Source: Amycolatopsis umgeniensis (GTDB lineage: Bacteria > Actinomycetota > Actinomycetes > Mycobacteriales > Pseudonocardiaceae). Taken from it: DNA of 64,000 nt. The notes under the pieces are model-generated. The model was not told the DNA's origin, ran no database searches, and saw only the letters and a list, made by a program, of their open reading frames with translations. A program made the position numbers and the translations under genes. How positions within the stretch are numbered: position 1 is the first letter of the stretch; each line of letters opens with the position of its first letter. Below are positions 37,722 through 45,169 of the stretch, piece by piece. The stretch spans positions 4,092,001 to 4,156,000 of the forward strand of contig NZ_JACHMX010000001.1 of assembly GCF_014205155.1 (NCBI RefSeq), given 5' to 3'.

Positions 37722-38861
37722 ATGCCGGTCGAATTCCTGGGTATCGGAGGCACCAACGACGGTTCGGAGACGCATACGCGGTCGGGCGGCGTCTTCGACA
37801 AGGACTACACGGTGCGCCTCGCGCGGGCGCACGAGGAGTTCGGCTGGGACCGGGTGCTGTTCGCGTACGGCTCCAGCGGGCCGGACCCGGCGCAGGCGGC
37901 GGCGTACGTCGCGGCGAAGCTCGACAAGCTCCAGATCCTGTTGGCGCACCGGCCGAACGTTTCGTATCCGACGTTCGCGGCCAAGACGTTCGCCACGCTC
38001 GACCAGCTTTCCGACGGGAAGCTCACGGTCCACTTCATCACCGGCGGCAGCGACCACGAGCAGCAGCGCGAAGGCGACTACCTCACCAAGGACGAGCGCT
38101 ATTCACGCACGCGCGAGTACATCCAGATCGTGAAGCAGGCGTGGACGTCCGAGGAGCCCTTCGACCACGAAGGCGAGCACTACCGCTTCGCCGACTTCGT
38201 CCTCGATGTCCGTCCAGTTCAGCAGCCGCGTCCGGGGGTCTCCTTCGGCGGCTCGTCTCCGGCGGCCTACGCGGCGGGCGGGGCCGAAGCGGACATCTTC
38301 TGCCTCTGGGGTGAGCCCCTCGCACAGACGGCCGAGCAGATCGAGTCGGTCAAGGCCGCGGCGAAGGCCGCCGGACGGACCGACGTCCCGCGGATCCAGG
38401 TCGCGTTCCGTCCGATCATCGCGCCGACCGAGGAGCTCGCCTGGGAGAAGGCGTACCGCACGATCGACGCCATCAAGGCCCGTACGAGCGGAGGCCAGCA
38501 GCTGACCCGGCGGCATTCGCTCACGAATCCGGAGAACACCGGCTCGCGGCGGCTCCTCGCTGTCGCCGCCGAGGGCGAGCGGTTCGACCGCGCGCTGTGG
38601 ACGCCCACCGCGGCCGCGACCGGCGGCGCCGGTAACTCCACCGCGCTGGTCGGCACGCCCGAAACCGTCGCGCAGGCTCTGCTCGACTACTACGACCTCG
38701 GCGTCGAAATCCTCTCGGCGCGCGGCTACGACATGCTCGGCGACACGATCGACTTCGGCCGTCACGTCATCCCGATCGTGCGCGAAGAGGTCGCCAAACG
38801 TGACGCGGCGAAGACACCGAAAGCGACGTCGGCCCGGGAAGTGCTCGCGGTCGACGGCTGA
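37722..38861 (+). CDS. LLM-class flavin-dependent monooxygenase, alkanesulfonate monooxygenase-like
   Basis: This 379-residue protein resembles SsuD-type enzymes, which cleave C-S bonds of sulfonates with FMNH2 and oxygen. Visible family blocks are LAHRPNVSYPTFAAKTFATL, ITGGSDHEQQREGDYL and RYSRTREYIQIVKQAW; the conserved RR pair near TSGGQQLTRRHSL is also present. The ATG at 37722 follows AGAGGGA. It is divergent from the large flavoprotein, and the group with the ABC importer suggests a pathway for an organosulfur or related compound. This pathway assignment is inference. Confidence 0.87.
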   Translation: MPVEFLGIGGTNDGSETHTRSGGVFDKDYTVRLARAHEEFGWDRVLFAYGSSGPDPAQAAAYVAAKLDKLQILLAHRPNVSYPTFAAKTFATLDQLSDGKLTVHFITGGSDHEQQREGDYLTKDERYSRTREYIQIVKQAWTSEEPFDHEGEHYRFADFVLDVRPVQQPRPGVSFGGSSPAAYAAGGAEADIFCLWGEPLAQTAEQIESVKAAAKAAGRTDVPRIQVAFRPIIAPTEELAWEKAYRTIDAIKARTSGGQQLTRRHSLTNPENTGSRRLLAVAAEGERFDRALWTPTAAATGGAGNSTALVGTPETVAQALLDYYDLGVEILSARGYDMLGDTIDFGRHVIPIVREEVAKRDAAKTPKATSAREVLAVDG

Positions 38862-39210
38862 GCCGTTCACTCCACCGAGTGCAGTTGATCATCCCTTTGG
38901 CGGTTGGCGCCAGAGTCTCGCTTGGTTGCTCAGCGGAGTCGAAGCGCGTTCGGACTCCTTCCGCGCCCCAGCGGCTCGGGATTCATCCCGGGCTCATTCG
39001 CGCGGAGCGGGAATCCCACGGCGAGCGCCGCGGATGTGTCCGGATTTCACCGACGGCAGACCCGAAACGAACGAAAGCCGCTGGTCTGGACCTCAGTCCC
39101 GGCCAGGGGGACATCGGCGGCCTCGGGCCGCTCGCCGTCGAAAAAGATCTCTAACTCCAGAAACCCGGCGAAAGAACCTAGCCAATCACCAACAGTCAGG
39201 AGACACTTAC
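38862..39210. other. Long non-coding upstream region of the MFS exporter
   Basis: About 350 bp follow the monooxygenase stop without a believable gene. The frame of the MFS gene is open through it, but the translation is basic, low in hydrophobic pattern and unlike a transporter N-terminus. The promoter of the exporter should lie here; no clear -35/-10 pair could be fixed by eye. Confidence 0.5.
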
Positions 39211-39265
39211 GTGAACGAATGACGCTTCGTGACGAGCTCGTGACCGCGTTACTCTCGGTCACGAG
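39211..39265 (+). promoter_or_regulatory. Putative leader mini-ORF and hairpin upstream of the MFS exporter
   Basis: AGGAG (39198-39202) is placed eight bases before GTG AAC GAA TGA (39211-39222), a three-codon ORF. Its stop overlaps an ATG at 39219 that is in frame with the transporter. A 10-bp inverted repeat follows: CTCGTGACCG (39237-39246) and CGGTCACGAG (39256-39265). This layout resembles translational attenuation leaders of drug-resistance genes, but function is unproven. Confidence 0.45.
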
Positions 39266-39299
39266 TTTGTCGCGTAATAAGGACCCTATTGGGGGCAAC

Positions 39300-40553
39300 A
39301 TGGCTTCGGCCGGACGGGTCACCTACCGTGAGGTGTTCGGTGTAGCCGAGTTCCGTTCGCTCTGGTTCGCGGAGCTGTTCTCGATCTTCGGCGATCAGCT
39401 CGCCAGGGTCGCGCTCTCGGTCCTCGTCTTCACCGAAACCCGCTCCGCGACCCTCACCGGTCTCACCTACGCGCTGACCTACGCCCCGTCGCTGCTCGGC
39501 GGCATCTTCCTCACCGGCTTCGCGGACCGCTTCCCCCGGCGGACCGTGATGGTGGTCGTGGACCTGCTGCGGGCCGTGCTGATCGCGCTGGTCGCCGTCC
39601 CGGTCCTGCCGTTCTGGGTCCTTTGTGTCCTCGTCGGCGCCGTTTCGCTGTTGAACCCGCCGTTCAAGGCGGCCCAGCTGGCCCTGCTGCCGCAGATCCT
39701 CGAGGGCGACCGGTTCGTCGTCGGCATGGCGATCCGCAGCATGACCGTCCAATCGGCACAGCTGGCCGGATTCGCTGGCGGCGGGCTCCTGCTGACCGCG
39801 CTCGAACCCCATCTCGCCCTCGCGCTGGACGCGGTCACGTTCCTGATCTCGGCGCTGTTCGTCCGGCTCGGACTGGCTTCGCGCCCGGCCGCGGCGTCCG
39901 GAGAGAAGCGCAAGTCGTTCTTCGCCTCGATCGGCTCGGGCGGGAAAATCGTCTTCGCCAGCTCAGGGCTGCGCTCGCTGCTGCTGTTCACCTGGCTGAT
40001 GGGCCTGCTGCCGGTGTACGAGGGCATCGCGGCGCCCTACGTCGCCTCGTCGGGCGGCGGCCCCGAGGTCATCGGCCTGTTGCTGGCCGCGGACCCGGTC
40101 GGCAGCGTGATCGGCGCTTTCGTCTATTCGCGCTGGGTGCCGGCGCACGTCAGACCGAAACTGATCGGGCCGCTTTCGGCGTTGACGGCGATTCCGCTGC
40201 TGCTGTGCTTCCTGCAGCCGGGCCCGTGGTCGTCGATCGTGCTGTTCGTGATCTGCGGCGCCTTCGGCACGGTGGCGCTGATGCAGGCGACGGCGTCACT
40301 GACGCTGGCCGTGCCGGACGAGAGCCGGGCACAGGTGATGGGACTGTCGAACACCGGATTGACCACGACGATGGGCGTGAGTCCGCTGATCGGCGGAATC
40401 CTGGCGGATCAGGTGGGCCCGCAGTCGACGGTGGGCGTCTTCGGGCTTGCGGGATTGCTGCTGACGATTCCGCTCGCGTTGAGCTGGTGGCGGACCCTCA
40501 GCGGTGATCCGGAACGGTGGCAGGAAAAAGACGCCGCACGCGCGGAACATTGA
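39300..40553 (+). CDS. MFS transporter, probable drug or metabolite exporter
   Basis: This 417-residue 12-helix protein belongs to the exporter branch of the MFS with the MFS_3/enterobactin-exporter-like pattern (FRSLWFAELFSIFGDQLARVAL, then loop GFADRFPRRTVMVVVD). I chose ATG 39300, which has GGGGG four bases upstream and sits just before helix 1. An in-frame ATG at 39219 would add 27 residues. The leader arrangement suggests induced expression. The substrate is unknown. Confidence 0.85.
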   Translation: MASAGRVTYREVFGVAEFRSLWFAELFSIFGDQLARVALSVLVFTETRSATLTGLTYALTYAPSLLGGIFLTGFADRFPRRTVMVVVDLLRAVLIALVAVPVLPFWVLCVLVGAVSLLNPPFKAAQLALLPQILEGDRFVVGMAIRSMTVQSAQLAGFAGGGLLLTALEPHLALALDAVTFLISALFVRLGLASRPAAASGEKRKSFFASIGSGGKIVFASSGLRSLLLFTWLMGLLPVYEGIAAPYVASSGGGPEVIGLLLAADPVGSVIGAFVYSRWVPAHVRPKLIGPLSALTAIPLLLCFLQPGPWSSIVLFVICGAFGTVALMQATASLTLAVPDESRAQVMGLSNTGLTTTMGVSPLIGGILADQVGPQSTVGVFGLAGLLLTIPLALSWWRTLSGDPERWQEKDAARAEH

Positions 40554-40731
40554 GGTGTTCCACGCGCCGGCCCGATCGCGCGGCCTTCTGGCGCGCGCCC
40601 CAGTTCACTGATCCCTACCGGCCATCGCTGGCACCTTTCCCTCGACCTCTCAGAGAAAAGTACACACCTAGGGAGCTTGTCGACAGCCCGCAAGTCGGTA
40701 GAAGCTGTCCGTAAGTAGGGGGTTTCGGAGA

Positions 40732-42075
40732 ATGACGCAAGAGTCAGGGGGAAAGATGATCACATCGGAGGAACGCGCTGGACATCGTTCGGCTCTCACG
40801 GTAGCGACGTGGGAGCTGTGGAAGAGGCCCAAACACTGGATCGCCTACACCGGGCTGTCCGTGGCGACGATGCTGGCACTGACGGGGGTCTTCGCAGCAT
40901 CCATCGCCATCACGTCTTCGCAGGTCTTGCTTTGTTTTCTGCTCGCGGGGCTCGCCATCGCGCACACCGAGGCGACCCGCCGGATCGAGCGGCAGCGGCG
41001 CAGCATGAGCGTCACGCCGCATATCAACATGACCTCGGTCTGGGTGCTGCCCGGCGCGATTCTGCTGCCGCCGCACTTGACCGCACTTCTCGTGACCGTG
41101 ATCTATCTTCACCTCGGATACCGCAGTTGGGCAGGCCTTCGCACGGTCAATCCCCATCGGACTGTGGCGAACGCCACATCGATGACGCTGACCGCGTTCG
41201 CCGCCTGGGCGGCCGTGCAGGCGGTCGGTGTGGACACGGCGTCGGTGACCTCGATCTGCGCCGCGAGCCTCGCCTTCTTCCTGATGAACGCCGTCTTCAC
41301 CGGCACCGGTCTGTACTTCGCGGCGCCCAAGAAGGCGACCGTCCAAACGCTCCTCGGCTCCTGGGACGACAACATCCTCGAAGCCTCGACGGTCTGCATC
41401 GGCGCGCTGGTGCTCGCCGTGCTGCCGCATCAGCCCGTGCTGGTGCTGCTCGTCTTCCTGCCGCTGTACCTGCTGCAGCGGTCGGTGCTGATCAAGCAGC
41501 TGGAAGAGCTCGCGACCACCGACCAGAAGACCCAGCTGCTCAACGCCACGACCTGGCAGCAGGGCGCCGTCCGTGAGGTCGCCCGCGCCGAACGCGAGAA
41601 CGGCCAGTTCGGCGCGCTGATGATCGACCTCGACCACTTCAAGAGCATCAACGACACCTTCGGTCACCTGGCGGGCGACGACGTGCTCAAGGGTGTCGCG
41701 GCGCTGGTCAAAGCGGAAACCCGGACGCAGGACCTCGCCGGCCGCTTCGGCGGTGAAGAGTTCGTGGTGCTCCTGACCTCGTCCTCGAAGCAGGAGTCCG
41801 TCGCGGTCGCCGAGCGCATCCGGCAGCGGATCAGCGAAATGGTCATCAAGACCCAGGACAACGCGGGCAACCCCGTGGTCATCGAGCAGCGGACGGCCTC
41901 GGTCGGCGTCGCGACCTTCCCGCTGGACGGCCGGACCATCGAAGAAGTCATGGCCTCGGCCGACGCTTCCGTCTACGCGGCCAAACGCAACGGCCGCAAC
42001 CGCGTCGTGTCCTCACCGGACCTGGCGACGGTCGCCGAAGAGGCTGAGAAGTCCCTGGAGGCCATCGCGGCCTAG
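40732..42075 (+). CDS. Membrane-bound diguanylate cyclase (GGDEF)
   Basis: This 447-residue protein has about six N-terminal membrane helices (residues 35-255) and a C-terminal GGDEF domain. The active-site motif is GGEEF at 340-344, and the inhibitory I-site RTQD (331-334) lies exactly five residues before it, so product feedback is expected. It makes cyclic di-GMP, which controls development in actinomycetes. The membrane part looks like the MHYT-less sensor type common in Streptomyces. ATG 40756 is an alternative start. Its stop overlaps the convergent TetR gene by 4 bp. Confidence 0.93.
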   Translation: MTQESGGKMITSEERAGHRSALTVATWELWKRPKHWIAYTGLSVATMLALTGVFAASIAITSSQVLLCFLLAGLAIAHTEATRRIERQRRSMSVTPHINMTSVWVLPGAILLPPHLTALLVTVIYLHLGYRSWAGLRTVNPHRTVANATSMTLTAFAAWAAVQAVGVDTASVTSICAASLAFFLMNAVFTGTGLYFAAPKKATVQTLLGSWDDNILEASTVCIGALVLAVLPHQPVLVLLVFLPLYLLQRSVLIKQLEELATTDQKTQLLNATTWQQGAVREVARAERENGQFGALMIDLDHFKSINDTFGHLAGDDVLKGVAALVKAETRTQDLAGRFGGEEFVVLLTSSSKQESVAVAERIRQRISEMVIKTQDNAGNPVVIEQRTASVGVATFPLDGRTIEEVMASADASVYAAKRNGRNRVVSSPDLATVAEEAEKSLEAIAA

Positions 42076-42716
42076 CGCAACCTTTCCATCACGTCGGCGG
42101 CGGCGGTCCGAAGGCGGACCACGCCCCCGACGGTGAATTCGGTGAGCAGGTCGATGAGCGCGTCCGCGTCGGGCGGCTCACCGTCCCAGCTCGCCTGGAC
42201 GAGTGCCTCGGTCATCGCGAAGAAGAGGGTGACCAAGGCCTTGTCCGCGCGGCCGGAGTCGACGCCGTGGCGTGCCCAGCGCTGTCTGCTCGCCTCGGTG
42301 TAGACCCCCGCGAGCCGTTCACGGAGCCGGGTGAGGGCCGGATCGCCCATGCGCTCCGCCTCGCGCAGGACCGGGAACGCCTCCGGGTTCGCCGCGACGA
42401 AGGCGAACATGTTGGCGTAGTTGGCGCGCGCCCATGACCGGAGCTCGGGCTGCGAGAGGTCGAGGGCGGGCGCGCCGATCGCCTCGAAGGCCCGTTCCTC
42501 GATGTCCGCCACGACCTGGGCGAACAGCGTCGCGCGGTCACCGAACTGTTCGTAGACGGCCTGACGGGACACTCCCGCGTGCCGGGCGATCTGCTCGATC
42601 GTCGCGGCCTGCGCGCCGTGCACGGCGAAGACGCCGGCGGCCGAACCCAGCACCCGCGCGCGTTGCTCACCGACCGGGAGTTTGCGGGGTCTCCCTCTCG
42701 GCGCCGGACTTGACAT
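42072..42716 (-). CDS. TetR family regulator controlling the adjacent lipase
   Basis: This 214-residue repressor-type protein has an HTH at about residues 22-65 (ATIEQIARHAGVSRQAVYEQ). The ATG at 42716 begins MSSPAPRGRPRKL, a basic arm typical for the family; longer in-frame starts run into the operator and the lipase gene. It is divergent from a secreted lipase gene, 71 bp apart, with a perfect palindrome in the middle. Autoregulation and control of the lipase are likely. Confidence 0.88.
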   Translation of the reverse strand: MSSPAPRGRPRKLPVGEQRARVLGSAAGVFAVHGAQAATIEQIARHAGVSRQAVYEQFGDRATLFAQVVADIEERAFEAIGAPALDLSQPELRSWARANYANMFAFVAANPEAFPVLREAERMGDPALTRLRERLAGVYTEASRQRWARHGVDSGRADKALVTLFFAMTEALVQASWDGEPPDADALIDLLTEFTVGGVVRLRTAAADVMERLR

Positions 42717-42740
42717 CGTGCGCCACCTCACTGACTCTCT

Positions 42741-42762
42741 TTTTCGACACCCCTGTCGAAAA
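42741..42762. promoter_or_regulatory. Candidate TetR operator (TTTTCGACA-N4-TGTCGAAAA)
   Basis: A perfect 9-bp inverted repeat with a 4-base centre lies midway between the TetR start (42716) and the lipase start (42788). Its A/T-rich ends stand out in this GC-rich DNA. Position and symmetry are those of a TetR operator that controls both directions. Confidence 0.75.
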
Positions 42763-42787
42763 TGTTTCTGCTCAACGAGGAGCAAGC

Positions 42788-44014
42788 ATGCGTCCAGGAT
42801 CCCGGCGCGGTGTGGCCGCCGCCGTCTCAGCGGCCACCGTCGCGGCCTTGCTGACCTTCGGGGCACAACAGGCCATCGCCGCCCCGTCCTTCTACGATCC
42901 CCCGTCGCCGCTGCCCGCGGGTGCTCCCGGCGACATCATCCGGCACGAACCGTCCACGTTCTACGTCGATCCCGTGAAACTCATCAAGGCCGACGCGGAC
43001 GTCCGGCGGATCATGTACCGCAGCACCGACACCCACGGCAGGCCGAACGCCGTGACCGGCACCGTCCTCACCCCGAAGAAGGCCTGGAACGGGCCAGGCG
43101 AGCGGCCGCTCATCGGCTACGCGGCCGGAACGCAGGGCGTCGGGGACCAGTGCGCGCCGTCGAAGGCCCTCTCGGCGGGCATGGAGTATGAAGGTCCCTT
43201 CATCGCCGGGCTGCTGCTTCGCGGCTACGGCATCGTCGTCACCGACTACGAAGGCCTCGGCACTCCCGGCGTCCACACCTACGTCAACCGCGTCGCCGAG
43301 GGCAACGCCGTCCTCGACTCGATCCGCGCGGCACAGCGCCTGCCCGAAGCGAACCTGCCGGACAGCGGTCCGATCGCGACCGCGGGCTACTCGCAGGGCG
43401 GCGGGGCGTCGGCGGCGGCCGCCGAACTGCAGCCGTCGTACGCTCCCGAACTCAAGCTGAAGGGTTCCTACGCGGGCGCCGTCCCGGCGGATCTGGCCGA
43501 GGTCGGCAAGAACATCGACGGGCACTACGCGTTCGGGTTTCTCGGATTCACGCTGGTCAGCATGGACGCGGCGTATCCGGAGCTGAACATCCCGGCCGTG
43601 CTGAACGCGAAGGGCGTCGAGGCGTTCGAGAAGGTCAAGCAGGAGTGCACAGTGGACGCGATCTTCGCGCACGCGTTCACGCAGTCGAAGAACCTGACCA
43701 AGGACGGCAGGCCGCTGACCGCGTACCTCGCCGAGGAGCCGTACAAGACGCGAGTCGGACAGCAGCTCATCGGGGCGCGGAAGCCGGGTGCGCCGACGCT
43801 GGTCGTCCACAGTGCACTCGACGACATCGTGCCCTACGAGCAGGGACGGACCATGGCGCGCTCATGGTGCGCGAAGGGCGCGAAGGTGCAGTTCTCGACT
43901 TCGCTGGTTCCCACGCACGTCGGCGGGGCAATCCGGGCTTTCCCGGAGGCGTTCGCCTGGCTCGAGGGACGCTTCGCGGGGCTCCCGGCTTTCGGGAACT
44001 GCGGACTGTTCTAG
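42788..44014 (+). CDS. Secreted lipase (LIP family)
   Basis: This 408-residue protein has a signal peptide (1-33, ending QQAIAAPS) and an alpha/beta-hydrolase domain of the secretory lipase family. The nucleophile is Ser202 in GYSQGG; candidate acid and base are the Asp in HSALDDIVPYEQG and the His in PTHVGG. Cysteines at DQCAPS, QECTVD, SWCAKG and GNCGLF may form disulfides. Such enzymes hydrolyse triglycerides or other esters outside the cell. The start ATG follows GAGGAG. Regulation by the divergent TetR is likely. Confidence 0.92.
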   Translation: MRPGSRRGVAAAVSAATVAALLTFGAQQAIAAPSFYDPPSPLPAGAPGDIIRHEPSTFYVDPVKLIKADADVRRIMYRSTDTHGRPNAVTGTVLTPKKAWNGPGERPLIGYAAGTQGVGDQCAPSKALSAGMEYEGPFIAGLLLRGYGIVVTDYEGLGTPGVHTYVNRVAEGNAVLDSIRAAQRLPEANLPDSGPIATAGYSQGGGASAAAAELQPSYAPELKLKGSYAGAVPADLAEVGKNIDGHYAFGFLGFTLVSMDAAYPELNIPAVLNAKGVEAFEKVKQECTVDAIFAHAFTQSKNLTKDGRPLTAYLAEEPYKTRVGQQLIGARKPGAPTLVVHSALDDIVPYEQGRTMARSWCAKGAKVQFSTSLVPTHVGGAIRAFPEAFAWLEGRFAGLPAFGNCGLF

Positions 44015-44099
44015 GTATTTGCCTACCCACTGGAAGCGAACGTCGCCTCGGCGAGCTTGCGGAGCTCGGGCCGGCGTGACCAGCATGCCCCGTGACGGT

Positions 44100-44134
44100 G
44101 AAGGATTTGGGACATTGAACGTCCCAATTCCTTC
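44100..44134. repeat. Intergenic palindrome, family D (copy 1)
   Basis: Arms GAAGGATTTGGGAC (44100-44113) and GTCCCAATTCCTTC (44121-44134) match at 13 of 14 positions around a 7-base loop ATTGAAC. It lies 86 bp after the lipase stop. The same core GGAC-N-TT-N-AACGTCC recurs at 44202. Confidence 0.7.
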
Positions 44135-44201
44135 ATCGTCGACGACTTCGAGGCCCGACCGGGCAGCGGGACGGTGAGTTCTCGCGGTGGCATGGTCGAG
44201 T

Positions 44202-44241
44202 GGGGAGGATTCAGGACGTTCAACGTCCTGAATCTTTCCCC
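44202..44241. repeat. Intergenic palindrome, family D (copy 2)
   Basis: Arm 44202-44220 (GGGGAGGATTCAGGACGTT) pairs with 44222-44241, with one bulged base. The two family D copies lie about 100 bp apart and share the GGATT..GGAC and AACGTCC core but differ in paired positions, so compensatory changes keep the stem. Confidence 0.7.
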
Positions 44242-44375
44242 GCTCAGCCGTCACACGGGTTGTCGTGACCGGTATGGGACCGGAATGCCCTGCGCCCCTG
44301 TCGCCCTCGTGCAGGTCAGGCGTAGGTGGGTGAACGCGGGTCCGCTCCGGCCCGGATCGCCACTCACGCCCGGGC

Positions 44376-44783
44376 TCACTTGAGGCCGGTGGCTTCCGCG
44401 GCGGCGGGGTCCGAGTCGCCGAGGAAAGTCCTGCAGCGGTCGTACTCCTCGGTCTCGCCGATCTTGCCCGCGGCCTTGCCGAGGACCGCGAGGGCACGCA
44501 GGAATCCCTGGTTGGGGCGGTGCGCCCACGGCACCGGGCCGTGTCCCTTCCAGCCCGCGCGGCGGAGCTGGTCGAGGCCGCGGTGGTAACCGGTGCGGGC
44601 GTACGCGTACGCGGCGACGGTCTCGCCGGCTTCGAACGCCTTCTCGGCGAGCGAGGCCCACGCCTCGCTGTAGTCGGGGTGCTCCGCGGCGACGGCGGCC
44701 GGGTCGGTCCCGGCGTCCAGCGCCGCCTGCGCGGCGGTGTGCTCGGGGAGGTGCGTCGGCTGGGGGCCGAGGAGGTTCGTCAT
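44376..44783 (-). CDS. DUF3151 family protein
   Basis: This 135-residue soluble helical protein matches the actinobacterial DUF3151 family. Characteristic segments are HPDYSEAWASLAEKAFEAGE, YAYARTGYHRGLDQLRRAGW and VPWAHRPNQGFLRALAVLG. The arrangement recalls a TPR-like fold. The function is unknown. In mycobacteria, as I recall, the homologue (Rv0360c) lies between purA and fba, as here, so this gene marks a conserved neighbourhood. Confidence 0.87.
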   Translation of the reverse strand: MTNLLGPQPTHLPEHTAAQAALDAGTDPAAVAAEHPDYSEAWASLAEKAFEAGETVAAYAYARTGYHRGLDQLRRAGWKGHGPVPWAHRPNQGFLRALAVLGKAAGKIGETEEYDRCRTFLGDSDPAAAEATGLK

Positions 44784-44973
44784 ACGGCCATTGTGCCGAC
44801 ACGTCTCCCCAAGGGCGCCCCGCGCCCGACGGAGACTTCACATCGTGCGCCCTCTTTGGGCCGAAGGCCCACGAAAGCTCGGTGAAGGGGCGCTTCTCCG
44901 CGTCACGCGACCGGCGTACGGAACGACGTCCCTTCGACGAGCTTTCGTCAGCGCACGATCAGGAACACTGTGA

Positions 44974-45060
44974 CTAGAAGAACAGGCTCCCGAGAATGCC
45001 CCCACCGGCCAGCACCAGAGCGGCGACGAGGACCGCCGCGACAAGTCGTTTCGGCATCAT
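44974..45060 (-). CDS. Candidate 28-residue membrane peptide
   Basis: A short ORF reads MMPKRLVAAVLVAALVLAGG and ends GILGSLFF. It has two basic residues then one hydrophobic helix, a plausible single-pass membrane peptide or hydrophobic leader. AAGGTG lies about eight bases before the first ATG; the second ATG (45057) is an alternative. No family is recognised. The neighbours are DUF3151 and a divergent polytopic membrane protein. It is too short for ordinary gene callers, so it is offered with caution. Confidence 0.4.
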   Translation of the reverse strand: MMPKRLVAAVLVAALVLAGGGILGSLFF

Positions 45061-45169
45061 GGCGGCACACCTTGCCCTGCTTCGCACGCTGATCGCAAAT
45101 CAGCCACCCCTACGGGTGAACCCCGATTTTCGACCCCAAATGCCCCTCTCGTGATCTGTAGCAGGGAAG

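Larger units (their letters stand above)
44015..44375. other. Intergenic stretch with two related hairpins, no gene
   Basis: About 360 bp lie between the convergent lipase and DUF3151 genes. Apart from the two family D hairpins at 44100 and 44202, I see no gene or known RNA. Confidence 0.5.

Noticed and set aside
38904..39299. Upstream extension of the MFS frame
   Set aside because: The sequence is basic and not transporter-like; a closer start with ribosome-binding site exists.
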